Origin: Lumbricus terrestris
Taxonomy: Eukaryota; Annelida; Clitellata; Crassiclitellata; Lumbricidae
DNA: 64,000 nucleotides
Assembly: GCA_949752735.1 (NCBI GenBank)
Contig: OX457038.1
Coordinates: 57,778,406 to 57,842,405 of the forward strand
Direction of reading: 5' to 3'
Shown here: piece after piece, positions 21,245-32,222 of the stretch
How positions within the stretch are numbered: position 1 is the stretch's first letter
Layout of the letters: every line of letters starts with the position of its first letter
The notes under the pieces: model-generated
The model's input: only the letters and a program-made list of their open reading frames with translations
What the model was told of the DNA's origin: nothing
Databases searched by the model: none
Made by a program: the position numbers and the translations under genes

Positions 21245-22311
21245 CTGGAGCACGAAGTTGAAGCGTACTGACTGAATATCCAAAAGACAAAACACTCAAT
21301 ATACCGGTACTATACATACAACAAAGTTCTTCAGTTGATGCAGCGTAGACCTGCGCAGGGGCTTCTATCCCCCCTAAGCAACCGGGCGCAATCCATCTTC
21401 CTCCCCCCTTTTCTGAACCGGCCTTACTCTATGTATGCAATATAATGTAATCTATAGCGCATGCCCTCCTCTAGTGTGGGAATGAAGGTTTGTTTGGAGG
21501 GAGACAAACGAGCATCCAGCAGACGATCGCCGAAGCATGTGTAGCGCCCAGAAGGGAGCTGGTATGGGGAGGGAATGTGCCCCTCATCATAAGAAATTTT
21601 TATTTCAGCATTTTAAGCTGTCCTCTTAGCAAAATTACTCTACTAGGCCTACTTCAGTGGAGGAATTGCTGCCAAAATTGGGCAGCCATATGTTTTTGCG
21701 CCTCTGATCAGTGTGCGCTCGAGAGGCGTTACATAAATTTTTAGAGCACAATGCAATACAATAAAATACAATGAAGGGCCTACATTGTAAGCCCACGTAA
21801 TAATGATGTTGCTTTACTAAGTGTTCAAGGCCCAAATTTGACTGTCTGAAAGTTGAAAGATAACATTGGAGAGAAGCCATCTAGTTGTGCAAAATAGTAT
21901 TTGTATTAATATTATTATTTTCAATTTTAATATGATTGTTTTATTTATTAAAATAGTAAAAACATAACTATAATCATGTAATAGGATATTTTTTTATTAT
22001 AGTATATTATAGCTGTTATAGCAGTTCATGTAATTAAAAAATGCAGATAGTAGCCTAACTAAAAACTCAGTGTATAAAGTGTATACATTTTACTAAAAAC
22101 TATTAGGCCAACCATTTTGCCCAAATTTCTATGGAGGGGAAGTATTTTCTGGGAGGATCTTCCTCCTAGTGATGCCTAGATTGAACGCTGACCTCCATGT
22201 CCGACCTCCCCCCCCCCAACCGACGTGAATTTTGCCTGTCTTCTGATTCCCCCCTATTTTTCACTGGGCGCAAGCTGCGCCCGCCATGTATAGGGATAGA
22301 AGCCTCTGGAC
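21245..22311. other. intron with repeat relics
   Basis: About 21690-21750 is a remnant of the L2/CR1-type LINE 3' end (GCGCCTCTGATCAG ... GGCGTTACATAAATTT). Near 22137-22192 the minus strand shows one end of the CAGTGTTTAATCTAG hAT-like family (CAGCGTTCAATCTAGGCATC). The rest is AT-rich and unassigned. Confidence 0.5.
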
Positions 22312-22672
22312 CTGCGTAGATCTGATCGGATCTACGGATGACCAACAATGTGCAGAATGTCGTTGCAACGTGTTCATCGTCTATTTACTCGTAGCTAAGA
22401 TCTGATCTACGTTCAGATCTGATCTACGGATGACCACCCATGTGGAGAATGTCGCAACATGTTCATCGTCTAGTTACGCGTAGTTCAAATCTGATCTACG
22501 TTCAGATCTGATCTACGGATGACCACCATTGTTGAGAATGTCCCTGCAACGTGTCCAACGTCTATTTACGCGTAGTTCAGATCTGATCTACGTTCAGATC
22601 TGATCTACGGATGACCACCAATGTGGAGAATGTCCCTGCAACGTGTTCACCGTCTATATACGCTATGGGCGT
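22312..22672. repeat. minisatellite, about 90-bp unit, four copies
   Basis: CTACGGATGACC recurs at 22332, 22424, 22513 and 22605, giving unit lengths of 92, 89 and 92. Each unit also contains AGATCTGATCTACG duplications and a GTGGAGAATGTC segment. Confidence 0.85.
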
Positions 22673-23028
22673 ACTCAAGTCAAAAGGGTTCCCAACCTAA
22701 CGCCAAACAGTAACAGGGCCGTAAATCTGTTTCTAGATGAGGAGAGGGAAATTTCCCCTTCGGAATTGTGCGTCGTATACCTCCCTTTGCCAAACCAAAA
22801 CAGTTGAAAGTATAAGGCCTATTTTAGTCGCTCAATTATTTCTTCATTTTGACTTCCTTCATCCGAATGGGTAGGCCTAATTATAAGCCTAACTCACCCT
22901 AGACATCCACCTTTAGCAGATTGATCATTTGTAGGGCATATTATAAATTGACATGCTGCCCGCTTCTGTATTCTTCACTTCAGTCTCAAATATTTGATCA
23001 TCAACTAAGACAATAAGTATTATATATA
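22673..23028. other. intron, no recognised content
   Basis: AT-rich intron DNA with TAGGCCTA words. No supported feature. Confidence 0.45.
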
Positions 23029-23097
23029 CAGGGTGGGCCATAAAAAAGACCCCTCTAGGTTTTTGCCAATATCTTGGCCAGAAGAATTTTGCCCACC

Positions 23098-23100
<3 letters not shown>
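23029..23100. mobile_element. 72-bp mariner-derived miniature element
   Basis: CAGGGTGGGCCATAAAAAAG at the left and TTGCCCACCCTG at the right are the TIR ends of the element at 26955-28155, here separated by almost nothing. TA flanks both sides. A TA microsatellite (23101-23131) follows directly. Confidence 0.75.
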
Positions 23101-23133
<33 letters not shown>

Positions 23134-23271
23134 TACAGTGCGTTGGCAAGGAGTTAAACATGTCTGAAAGTTGGGTGAACTTCAGCAAATTATAGAACTA
23201 TAAGGTGGATTAAACTAATTCTAATTATATTATAGGCATACATAATTTCCTACATGCATATAATTGACAAC

Positions 23272-23608
23272 CAGAGGCGTAGCGATCGCCCTCCGTACCC
23301 TCCGACCGAAGGGGGCCCCTGCAAGGAAGGGGGCCCCTAAATGTGTAAAATATGTGAGGCATAAGTAACATTTATTGACGCTATTACACAACCCATCTTG
23401 ATTTTACTGACAATGCCGTGAAGTAAATACGGAATACATGCATAGGCTACTGCAGGCATATAGCCTACGTATGCATAATATTACATGAGTCCTGCATATC
23501 TTAGAAAGTAAATACTGTTTCCAGTTTCTTCATTGTAAGGGGCCCCACCGCCCCCGGTCATTATAATTATGTTCGGAGGGGGCCACGTTCTTTGTTGCTA
23601 CGGCCCTG
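23272..23608. mobile_element. 337-bp hAT-like MITE
   Basis: Ends CAGAGGCGTAGCGA and CTACGGCCCTG are imperfect inverted repeats. Flanking octamers ttgacaac (23264-23271) and tcgacaac (23609-23616) differ at one base. G-rich subterminal tracts (GAAGGGGGCCCC and GGGGCCCCACC) are inverted with respect to one another. Confidence 0.75.
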
Positions 23609-23616
23609 TCGACAAC

Positions 23617-23970
23617 AATACTTTCATATCATTTGACATTTTGTCGTTTTTGCCATCCTCCGCCTATCAATTTGTTACACATCAAATCTTAACACTATGA
23701 AAACGATCGTTCCTATCCAAACATCACGATACTAGGCCTATATAATATACGATTCTAAGCATAATGTAAAGCATTATATTGTATAGCATTATTGGGCGTG
23801 TCACATCACAAAGTCCGTCCGCTTTGTATTACGGAAGCAGAGATTTTATCTTTTAATGGACACATTTGAACCTCTTAATTGTTGCTTTGTAGCTTTTAAG
23901 CCCACAGAGCAAGTTTTCAAGTATTCACGAATCGAGCAATGTGCCTTGTGCAGTCGTCTACAGATTGCCG
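23617..23970. other. intron, no recognised content
   Basis: Unassigned sequence between two hAT-like MITEs. Confidence 0.45.
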
Positions 23971-23978
23971 ACCCTAAC

Positions 23979-24393
23979 CAAGAGCGGATACAGAAATTTT
24001 CGAAGGGGGGGCCAAAATTTTGGGTCTTGTTGTTGGTGGGACAAGAAAAAATTTCGTTGTGCCGCCAAAAAAACTGATGAGCTTTTTTTTTAGTCATCGA
24101 CCAATTTTCCGGGAAAAAGATACCATTTCATCTGCCGAAAAACTGATGACTTTTTTTAGTCATCGATCAATTTTTTGCGGAAAAAGATACCATTTCATCC
24201 GCCACTAAATCGACGGGGGGGGGGGGCCACGTCCCGTGCGATTTTTTAATAGGTGGGGCCTGATGTCCTGGTTTTCTCTCCCGCTACATTTATTTAATGG
24301 CTTGTTGAAACCAAATGGAGGGGGCCACGTCCCATGCAATTTTTAAATGGGGGGAGCCATGGCCGGATTGGCCCCCCCCTGGATCCGCCCCTG
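23979..24393. mobile_element. 415-bp hAT-like MITE, GAGCGGATACAG family
   Basis: Ends CAAGAGCGGATACAG and (reverse complement) CAGGGGCGGATCCAG are inverted repeats. Exact 8-bp duplications accctaac lie at 23971-23978 and 24394-24401. The interior has duplicated AAACTGATGA(C)TTTTTTTAGTCAT motifs also seen at 31376-31812, 33827-34003 and 38370-38610. Confidence 0.88.
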
Positions 24394-24579
24394 ACCCTAA
24401 CATTAGTGATACAGGTGAGAAAAATTGTGTGGAGGTCATTCCTTCACGTTCCCTCCCCAGGTTTTAAAGTGGGGAGGGAATTCCTCCTTCCCATCCCCCA
24501 TCATTTACGGCCATGATTTACAGGAAGTCTTGCGAATGACCCCATCAATCACCCATTAAATTTTAATATATGCCTCCCG

Positions 24580-24880
24580 GCCTGGTGGGGTTACACTATA
24601 TAAGGCTGAGGAACGGGAACAAAATGAGCGGCTGATGGGGAAGATGAAGCGGAGACAGTACCCAGAATCTCAATCCTCCAGTGCAGCAAAGATGGCAGAG
24701 GAAGCTGATGAACGCCTGTTTAACGCTGTATGCAATGACAAATTGCATGTAGGCCTACTCTATCGATTATTCCCTCCGCCTCGCCCTTCCTGTGGTCACG
24801 AGCTTCGTCGTCTTGCTCATGACTTAATTTCTCTCTTCCAGAGAAAGATAATTGCAACTTTATCTCTAGAGTACTGTTCA
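24580..24880 (+). pseudogene. LINE coding fragment
   Basis: The plus frame from 24635 includes ADERLFNAVCNDKLHV, then LYRLFPPPRPSCGHELRRLAH. This matches the Asp-x-Arg-Leu-Phe ... His-Val-Leu ... Leu-Pro-Pro ... Leu-Arg-x-x-x-His pattern found near the C-terminus of many jockey/CR1-type LINE proteins. The surrounding frame is not conserved, so the piece is a relic. Confidence 0.45.
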
Positions 24881-25068
24881 AAAAAATTACTTAGCCTACA
24901 TCAAACTCACATCAAAACCATCTCAAACCCACTATTTATTTGTGTTGCATATGAATTGATCTCGCATATAAAACCTTTGTAAAATAAGCCGTGTGTAACA
25001 GGCTGCGTTCTGCCGCCTGAAGTCTTGATTATACGAATATTTTGCAATAAAAAAAAAATTTTTGGGGG

Positions 25069-25281
25069 GGGGCCCGGTAGAGTAATGGTTAACACGCTGG
25101 CCAAGAGTGCGAGAGGTAGTGAGTTCAAGCCCCCGTTGGGCGGATATGCTTTGTAGGCTGCTATTAGCACCGTGTAATTGCAAAGCTGTCTGTTCAGTTA
25201 GTAGCTAAGTTTAATTAAGATTACTGCATAACTTGTAAATGTAAAGCGCAGTGCGTTTGCAGGCGCTCAATTAAAGAAAAG

Positions 25282-25336
<55 letters not shown>
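25069..25336 (+). repeat. tRNA-derived SINE with (ATT)n tail
   Basis: The plus strand has an A-box-like GGTAGAGTAATGGTTAACACGC and a B-box-like GAGTTCAAGCCCC about 40 bases later. A non-tRNA body includes GTAAAGCGCAGTGCG, and a pure ATT repeat from about 25283 to 25336 forms the tail. The tRNA fold is incomplete, so it is a SINE rather than a tRNA gene. Confidence 0.75.
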
Positions 25337-25338
<2 letters not shown>

Positions 25339-25449
25339 ATTGAATAGTTATGGAATAAATGCCATTGTTAAACAGCTCATATTTAACTCTATTGTAAAAC
25401 AAAATGTGGCTTCATGTCTAAGGTAGACAAGGCAGGACATGGTAAATGC

Positions 25450-25745
25450 CAGTGTTGCAACTCTAAAAAATGAAAAACCCAAGTTGGAGGAGCGAAAAAA
25501 CCCAGAAAACCCAAGTATTGTGCTGGCAAAAACCGACTTCATTGGGGCCCGAATATGAAAATTCTGATGGCCTTTTTTTATTTAGTCATCCAGTCCAAAT
25601 CTGTCAAATGTCCACAATTTCACGGGTTTTTTGTCGAAAGAATAAAACCAAGCAAAAACCCAACTTCTTCCCCAAAAAACCCATTTCCCAAGTTCGGATC
25701 GAAAAACCCAAGATCTTGTGAAAAACCCAAGGGTTGGCAACGCTG
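25450..25745. mobile_element. 296-bp hAT-like MITE
   Basis: Ends CAGTGTTGCAACTC and (reverse complement) CAGCGTTGCCAACC are inverted repeats. The perfect 8-bp duplication gtaaatgc lies at 25442-25449 and 25746-25753. The interior is rich in AAAAACCCAAG words, related to the subterminal parts of the element at 378-1417. Confidence 0.9.
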
Positions 25746-25973
25746 GTAAATGCTCATTTTAATAAGCACTAGTCCTCATCAGGGATTCAGAGTACAAGGT
25801 TGAAGATTTCACATAGGCCTATAAGACATCTGCAGTTAGGCCATTAGTTAAGTTACCGAACCCACTGCTGTAAAGCCGACCTGCGTGTCGTGCTACAGTG
25901 GGACGTATTTCGTATAACATGTAGCATACTTGTAATCATTCTGCGGTGTGTCAGATTGAATCATTAAAAGGAA

Positions 25974-26001
25974 TATTATTATTATTATTATTATTATTAT
26001 T
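25974..26001. repeat. (ATT)n microsatellite
   Basis: About nine ATT units, probably the tail of a decayed SINE: the preceding GTGCTACAGTGGGACG and GTAATCATTCTGCGGTG are SINE-like but not resolvable. Confidence 0.6.
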
Positions 26002-26343
26002 GAAGACACAAATCGCAGAACACGCATGATCAAAGTTATACAAGCACTTTAGTGGCGAGTAGGCCCAGTAGGCCTATTGGCTTTCCATTCACTTCTAGGA
26101 CACGCTCGGTAGTAAAGAGGATGCAAGAAAACTAGAAGCTATGCTATCCACTAGACCAGAGCCTAGCGTTCTGATTTCCCAAACGCATCAGATTAGGCTA
26201 TGACTAAACTTCTCCAGCCGATTCTGACTACGCTATCACTGTAAACAACATTGCTGCTGATTTAAGAACATCTTTTGCATTATGACCTTGGTACGGTGTA
26301 CTGCAGCTGTTGATAGATGAGAGCAGACAGTTTTCGTTCCTAC

Positions 26344-26472
26344 CCGGTTTCACTTGTAAACGCGAATAACTGCCACCCATCGTGACATCAAGGTAAGTGT
26401 TGTAGACGTTGCATTTGTACAGCCTGCTATCCTGAGAGTCAGCCGCTATTAAATACGAGAAGTGGAGATTGC
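26344..26472 (-). CDS. L1CAM-like gene, exon 4: Ig2 second half
   Basis: 129 bp, phase 1 to 1, from acceptor TTTCTGCAG to donor CCGG|GTAGGA. It encodes NLHFSYLIAADSQDSRLYKC with the second Ig cysteine, then a strand ending SYSRLQVKP. The split Gly codon is completed by exon 3, and the G-N-L-x-F lead-in followed by D-S matches the second half of Ig2 in neuroglian/L1 proteins. The upstream ATG that extends the frame to 26497 lies in the intron and is not the start. Confidence 0.9.
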
Positions 26473-26719
26473 CTGCAGAAATAAAAATTAATGTCAATTA
26501 ATATTAATTCATTTCACGGATTCATTCATTTCAAGAATTTATAGAGCGTCTCTTCACGAAACCCACTTAGAGACGCTTGCAGTCTAACCGCGGAAACACA
26601 AAAATAATTAAACTTAAGCAAATTGCAAGAACATTCGCATGGTTTACTATCAAAACCGCGCACACAAAACCGCGCACGATCAAAAGTTCGATATTGGCAG
26701 TTGAATTAGGCTAATAATT
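26473..26719. other. intron with small repeat pieces
   Basis: Contains AAACCGCGCACACAAAACC at about 26653-26680, a fragment of the arm repeat of the foldback-like element at 2058-3060. Confidence 0.5.
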
Positions 26720-28345
26720 TTCATCAATCCAGCTTCCATTGGAGCACCAATCATTTTGTCATCAATCCAACTTCTATTTAAATAAGTTAATAAGAATTAT
26801 TTGTTTCAATCCAATGCCTTTTTAATCAAGAATATTTTCATCAATCCCACTTCTATTAAAGGAAGAATCATTTTCATCAATCCAACTTCTTTTTAACCAA
26901 GAAGTTTTTCGACATTCCAACTTTCAGCAATTTTATTATGGGTGAATCTTTCTACAGGGTGGGCAAAAAAAAGCCCCCTAGGTTTTTTGCCAATATCTTC
27001 ACCAAGAGTAAGAATCTCGAAATGAAATTATAGCCTACAGGCTGAATGCTTATAGACAATTCAAATTTACACATGATGGCCAGAAATTCCAGAATTCATC
27101 AAAATGCTTCAAACAGAACAAAAGTTATACCACTTTTAGGGAGGCAACCCACCGTTTTTTGACGATTCAAAAAGTAACGCAACAAAAAGTAACAAAAACG
27201 TGATTTTATCAAGTCATATCTCAAATAATTGTTATCAAATAGCCTTGATATTGATAGAAGATCATTATTATTATTACTATTTTAAAAAGAAACAGGGTAC
27301 CAGCGTAGCTGCACGTCACTGTGAAGTCACTTAGCAAGATGACAATCAAGTTGGTAGCCTAAATAAGGAATCTGTCAGATTCATTAGTTTGCTATTAAGG
27401 GCAATTTAAGGCAATGAAATTCAAATTTAAAAACAGAAAATGGCCGAGGTGTCAATGACAGACAAAATGTATATTCAGACACCTCTTGAGCAAGATCCTG
27501 GAGATATAAATTGCTATGAGCAACGCTTACTCTGATAAACAGTGAGAGCGCAAAAATTACGAGTTAAGCTGAGATTTAAGAGATTTGCCATAAATGAACG
27601 GAGATCAGCTCAATGTCGATTGTTCTGGTTTTTATTGAGAATGCCAATGGCCTCAAATCTCCGGATTTGAACCCGATGGATTGATAATCAATGATGGAGA
27701 GCTATGCTGGAGAAATATCACAATCTGCGACCAAAACAAAGAGCAGTAAGAGAATTGATGGGCGCATTGGAGTTGATATGGGAAGATTTGCCTTTGGAAT
27801 GCGTCAAGAACTTTGCAAAGAGACTCAAAAGAAGTTTTAGCACTGGTGGTAGGCACATTGAACACAAGTTGTGAATCAGTCTCAAGTTGATTTCCAAACA
27901 GTTATTTGAGATATGACTTGATAATAATCACGTTTTTGTTACTTTTTGTTGCGTTACGTTTTTGAATCGTCAAAAAACGGTTGTTGGCCTCATTAAAAGT
28001 CGTATAACTTTTGCTCGGTTTGAAATATATTGATGAATTCCGGCCATCATGTGTAAATATGAATTGTCTCTAAGCCTGTAAAATTTCATTTCGAAATTCT
28101 TACTTTTGGTCAAGATATTGGCAAAAAATCTAGGTGGTGTTTTTGACCCACCCTGTAGTTTAAACCCAATTCGATTTAGTTAAAAAGTGTTCTATCGATC
28201 CAGCTTCTATTGATGCAAAGACTTAGTTCATCCAGCTTCCATTAGCGGGAACAGTAATTTCCACCAATCCAGCTTCTACTTCCGCAAATAGGCTTAATTA
28301 GTTTCATTAATACAACTTCCATTTAGACAAGCATTTATTGTTGAA
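26720..28345. repeat. degenerate CATCAATCCAGCTTCTATT tandem array
   Basis: Units of roughly 36-50 bp containing CATCAATCCAGCTTC run from 26720 to about 26930 and again from 28185 to 28345 in the same orientation. They are separated by the mariner-type element 26955-28155, which therefore inserted into the array. The same module, in either orientation, occurs at 5640-5800, 35090-35465 and 39560-40170. Confidence 0.75.
26955..28155 (+). mobile_element. mariner-type element with long TIRs, transposase decayed
   Basis: 1201 bp, TA on both sides (26953-26954, 28156-28157), ends CAGGGTGGGCAAAAAA and (reverse complement) CAGGGTGGGTCAAAAA. The inverted similarity extends more than 150 bp inward. On the plus strand near 27655 the frame reads KSPDLNPMD followed by stops; SPDLNPMD carries the third catalytic Asp of DDxD mariner-like transposases. 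A shifted frame then gives AVRELMGALELIWEDLP and ends GGRHIEHKL. The N-terminal two thirds are unrecognisable or lost, so the copy is inactive. Confidence 0.85.
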
Positions 28346-28439
28346 GCAATCAAATCTTATTAAACATTTGCATTCAGCATGAAAGTAAGTAGAAATTAAT
28401 TAATTCTGACTCGCAGTATTAAAAGCTTGGTTGCTGAAC

Positions 28440-28668
28440 AATTAAATTGATGTTTGTATGCGCACTTGATATAGCGCCGCTTCACGCTCGCTACTCAGAG
28501 GCGCTCCCGCCTACATAGCGGACACTGAATCTGAGCTTCACGCCGAAGCGCTGAGCAATTGCGAGTGAAGGTGCAAGGTCCCCACGCGGCGACTTGAGGT
28601 GGATTCGAACCTGCAACCCTTCGGCTGCAAGGCGACGAACCTACCCACTACACCACCGCGCCCCACGT
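28440..28668 (-). repeat. tRNA-headed SINE with L2-type LINE tail
   Basis: The minus strand starts near 28668 with GGGGCGCGGTGGTGTAGTGG (A-box region) and has a perfect B box, GGTTCGAATCC, about 45 bases on. The tail (28490-28440) reads GGAGCGCCTCTGAGTAGCGA and then GGCGCTATATCAAG, the same 3' end as the LINEs at 20529-20775 and 54607-55215. A tRNA head plus LINE tail is the classic design of a SINE mobilised by its partner LINE. Confidence 0.8.
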
Positions 28669-30635
28669 GCTCGGTGTAGTGGGTGAAACTTGGCTGAAAG
28701 AATTGAGACAGATGCTGAACGAGAATCCAACCAACAAGATCGCTTCAAACCAAGCCAACGTTACTCCACTGGCGTAGGCAGAAAGACCGACGCGAAGCCC
28801 AGGTCAGTCATGCCAAACGATAGCGGGGCTACAAGGACTGATGCAAGCAATCAACCGACGACCTACAATTTCAGATCACCGGCTGAAACACCGAGCGTGA
28901 AACCAAAGGACCGACCATTGGAAGTGTCGATGACCGATGCTGGGCGACCCGGCGACAGTGCGCATGCATGAACCTACCAACTCAAGTGCTTAGAGATGGG
29001 AAACCGTCAGATATTGCACACAAAAAAACGCCAGCGTGCCAGGGAAATCCACAAATGCAAATGCATGAAAGACCAACAGAACTATGACTGCGCTTCAAAT
29101 GACTTTTTCAAGCAAACGTAATATAGGACAGACCTTCAGCCTTGAATGCTGTGCCCGACCACCGGCAAACACAACAGGAAACGAAGCTGGAGGCGCGCTG
29201 ATGTCCAACCAGAAAAGCAGAACGCGACGACAGTTGGATGCAGAACTACCGACAGCCGTAACCATGCAGCAGGCAGAAACACCAAAGGCAGCGATGAAAT
29301 AAGTGAAGAGTGTCTTCAAATAGTTAGTCACGGTATCTCACTGACGGGGTCGCCCTTCCCCGTATCTCTGCGAACCGGCGGAGCCGCATGCAGCGTCTCC
29401 GTATAAATCTTTTATGCGAATCGCCCGCTATATATTCGGTGTCGCAAAAGCACGAATATTATTTATCACAAGTTATCGATAACACATTGTCAAGGCACTC
29501 TCGCCCCATGAACAAGAGGGAACCACAGGCTCCCCTGTGACCTGAGGTTATGGCCCGGTGGGTGCTGAAGACACCAGCCGAATTCAACGATCTTTGACTG
29601 GCAATGAACCGTCACCGTCTCTCGTAGGCTGTATATTCTGCACTTCTCATACAGACAACCGTACAGGAGCTCAAAACCCATCGAGATCGAAGACAGGATG
29701 GGACCCCGCCAGCCCTGCCGGATCTTCGCCGAAAGCTTGAGCGCCCGAGCACGTTTCTTCCAAAAATGATACGAGATCGCCCGAATACAAGTTTTTGGAC
29801 AAAACTGCCCGAAAATAACCTTAATGTATCAAACAAACGTGGGGAAAACACAAGGAAACGAACACGACGCTGTATCAAACATTTACGTATATGCAGAGCA
29901 GTAGCAACCACCATACGTAAGCTTTTAGCAAAGCACTGTGTGGCAGGCTATATTCCACCCAAATGTCCAGATCTGCACGCTATGCTTTGGCATAAAACCA
30001 ATAATCGGTCTACCGTAAAAAAATATCCATTTTACGCCTAACTATTGCCCGCCTATTATAACTCACTGTGGCATGTCCCCGACCGTAATATCTCACTGTG
30101 GCGTGTCCACCACAGCATGATGCAAACTTAGTCAATTTCATCTGGTTTGGCCTCCTTGTTGAGAAATTGTTTACTGTAGCAGCACCCAGCAACAATAAGA
30201 GTGATCGCTTTTACGTAGCGTATCTGCCAGTACACGGAAGAGGGAAGTTCCAGCAAATCGTATTTTGCGGAAACGACCAACTTTCAGTAAATTCCTTCTG
30301 GTATCCGCACTTGGTCGTACGAACATATACATTTAATCGAACCAGGCGTTGAGGTAATTAGGCAATATTACAGTGATGTTCTACTTATACAAGGTATTTT
30401 TCAAACATTCGTGTCATTATCGAGTATTTCATCTTCCAGCAGAATAGCGCTCCCACGCACAGAGCTCGAGAGGTGGTTGCGTTACTGGAAACTGAAAATC
30501 CCCTACTTTGTGGCCACCCAACCATAGGCGGAGACTTGGTCTACAAGTTGGGTGGGACGAACGAGCGGCCGAAGGACAATAGCCGAGGCGCGACATTTTG
30601 GGCGGACGGTTGAATCGCCGACCGACGACATTTTT
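28669..30635. other. intron stretch of higher GC, no recognised gene
   Basis: Several plus-strand ORFs of 60-100 codons (28690-28971, 29084-29302, 29766-30041, 30098-30352) are Arg/Thr/Asn-rich, change frame repeatedly and match no family I know. They could be the decayed 5' region of a LINE or other transposon, but nothing specific supports that. Confidence 0.4.
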
Positions 30636-30722
30636 CATTTTCATCTAAAAAAAATTCTGAGACCTTTTTTTAGCCACTTGGAAGAAATTTCCTGCAAATT
30701 TTGGTAGAAATTTTTCTGAAAA
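30636..30722. repeat. 87-bp repeat, copy 1
   Basis: The stretch containing CTGAGACCTTTTTTTAGCCA and TTTCCTGCAAATTTTGGTAG recurs almost unchanged at 31268-31353. It belongs to the TTTTTTTAGTCA repeat group seen in the GCGGATACAG MITEs. Confidence 0.75.
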
Positions 30723-30982
30723 CATACCTTTTTCCATGCCAAACAAGCTGATGACCTTTTTTAGTCGTTTCATCATTTGCTCGAAGATCTCTATATAATG
30801 TCACCAGTATAGCCTATTCATAAAATGTCCATGTCCTAACACTTAACCATTGGGGGGAAATGCATGGACAGCCTCCCCAATGCAAATATATCCCCCTTTC
30901 CCCCTAATTCTCCGCCCATGCATCCAAATCGCCCTGATTTAAATCCAGCAATATGTAGGCTGTAAGCCTGTAAGATATGGGA

Positions 30983-32222
30983 CAGTGATTCCCAACCATT
31001 TTTGACTTGCGGCACACTAAGAAAGAACGAAAGTTTTCGCGGCATACTTACCAATAATTACCCTTTTTATCTATTTGTCACTTTAATCTAATAGCATTCT
31101 TATTGTAATATTCTAATTGCCCAATAATAGGCCTGCTCTAATACTCCAGTGAATCTAGTCAGTCTACTTTAGTCACTCTAGTCTAGTCAGTGGAGTCACT
31201 ATTCTATTCTAATAACTATGTAATTTTTATTTGCACAAATTAACAGTATTAACTTTCAATGAATTTTCATTTTCATCGACAAAATTTTCTGAGACCTTTT
31301 TTTAGCCACTTGGAAGAAATTTCCTGCAAATTTTGGTAGAAATTTTTCTGAAAATTAGCTTAATGATCTTTAATGCAGGGGCGGATACAGGGGCAAATCC
31401 GGCCATGACTCCATTTAGATTTTTTAAATTTTCGACCAGCTTTTCTGGCTCGGAAGTAGACGTGCCCCCACCCCATGGGTAGTTTCGTAGGTTGTAGGCC
31501 CCTCCCCACGAGGTCTGTACAGAAATTTAAGAACACTGTACGACTATAAAAAAAAGACTAAAAAACACTTTGGGAAGGGGAAATGTACGGTTTTTCTGGA
31601 AAATGGTATCTTTTTGCCTGAGATTTTGACTAAATGACTTTAAAAAGGTCATCAACTATTTTGGCGGATAAGATGGTATCTTTTTCTTGGGAATTCGACA
31701 AATGATTAAAAAAAATTCATCAGATTTTTCGGTGACCAAAGGCGAAATTTTTCCCTATTCCAAGACCTAAAATTTTGCCCCCCCCCATTGAAAATTTCTG
31801 TATCCGCCCGTGCTTTGATGATCATTAATGTGATGATTGTGCCTGCTCTCGAGAGCAAAATCAAATTGAAACGAGGCTCCAGAAACGACATTTGTGGACG
31901 AAAAGCATAGCCTACTCGCATTTCATCGTCGGATCTAAGAAGTCTCGCCCTCTTTTTACATTTGATTTTCACAAACCACGAAGATGCAAATGGCAGAAGA
32001 ATTCTGACTGCTCTGATACAGGTCGAAGGATATGTGTTTAGTATTTAAGGTGCAATTTTCTTTTACTCCATATTTATGTAGAGTTTTGTTTTGAACGATA
32101 TTAATTAACTAATGATCGACATATGCTATTAGAAATTTTCCCGTGGCACACTTTGCAAAGTTCTCGCGGCACTAGTGTGCCGCGGCACTAGTGTGCCGCG
32201 GCACACACGTTGGGAATCACCG
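30983..32222. mobile_element. hAT-like element, GATTCCCAACC ends
   Basis: Left end CAGTGATTCCCAACC with GCGGCACAC subterminally, and reverse-complemented right end CGGTGATTCCCAACG with GTGTGCCGCGGCAC. This is a common hAT/Charlie-type end. Flanking octamers atatggga and gtatgggg match 6 of 8. It carries the nested MITE 31376-31812. Near the right end ACTAGTGTGCCGCGGC is tandemly duplicated. No transposase is seen. Confidence 0.75.
31376..31812. mobile_element. 437-bp hAT-like MITE, GGGGCGGATACAG family
   Basis: Ends CAGGGGCGGATACAG and (reverse complement) CACGGGCGGATACAG. Octamers ctttaatg (31368-31375) and ctttgatg (31813-31820) differ at one base. It is inserted in the element 30983-32222, showing the order of events. 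Confidence 0.85.

Noticed and set aside
22312..22672. CRISPR-like array of regular repeats
   Set aside because: The 90-bp units are repeated over their whole length with no unique spacers, and the surroundings are animal nuclear DNA.
25069..25150. A tRNA gene
   Set aside because: A and B box-like sequences are present but the acceptor and anticodon stems do not pair convincingly, and a SINE body with an ATT tail follows.
24907..25183. Two overlapping minus-strand ORFs of 83-87 codons
   Set aside because: They are antisense to the SINE and its flank.
28580..28668. A tRNA gene on the minus strand
   Set aside because: The B box is perfect, but the sequence continues into a LINE-type tail, so it is the head of a SINE.
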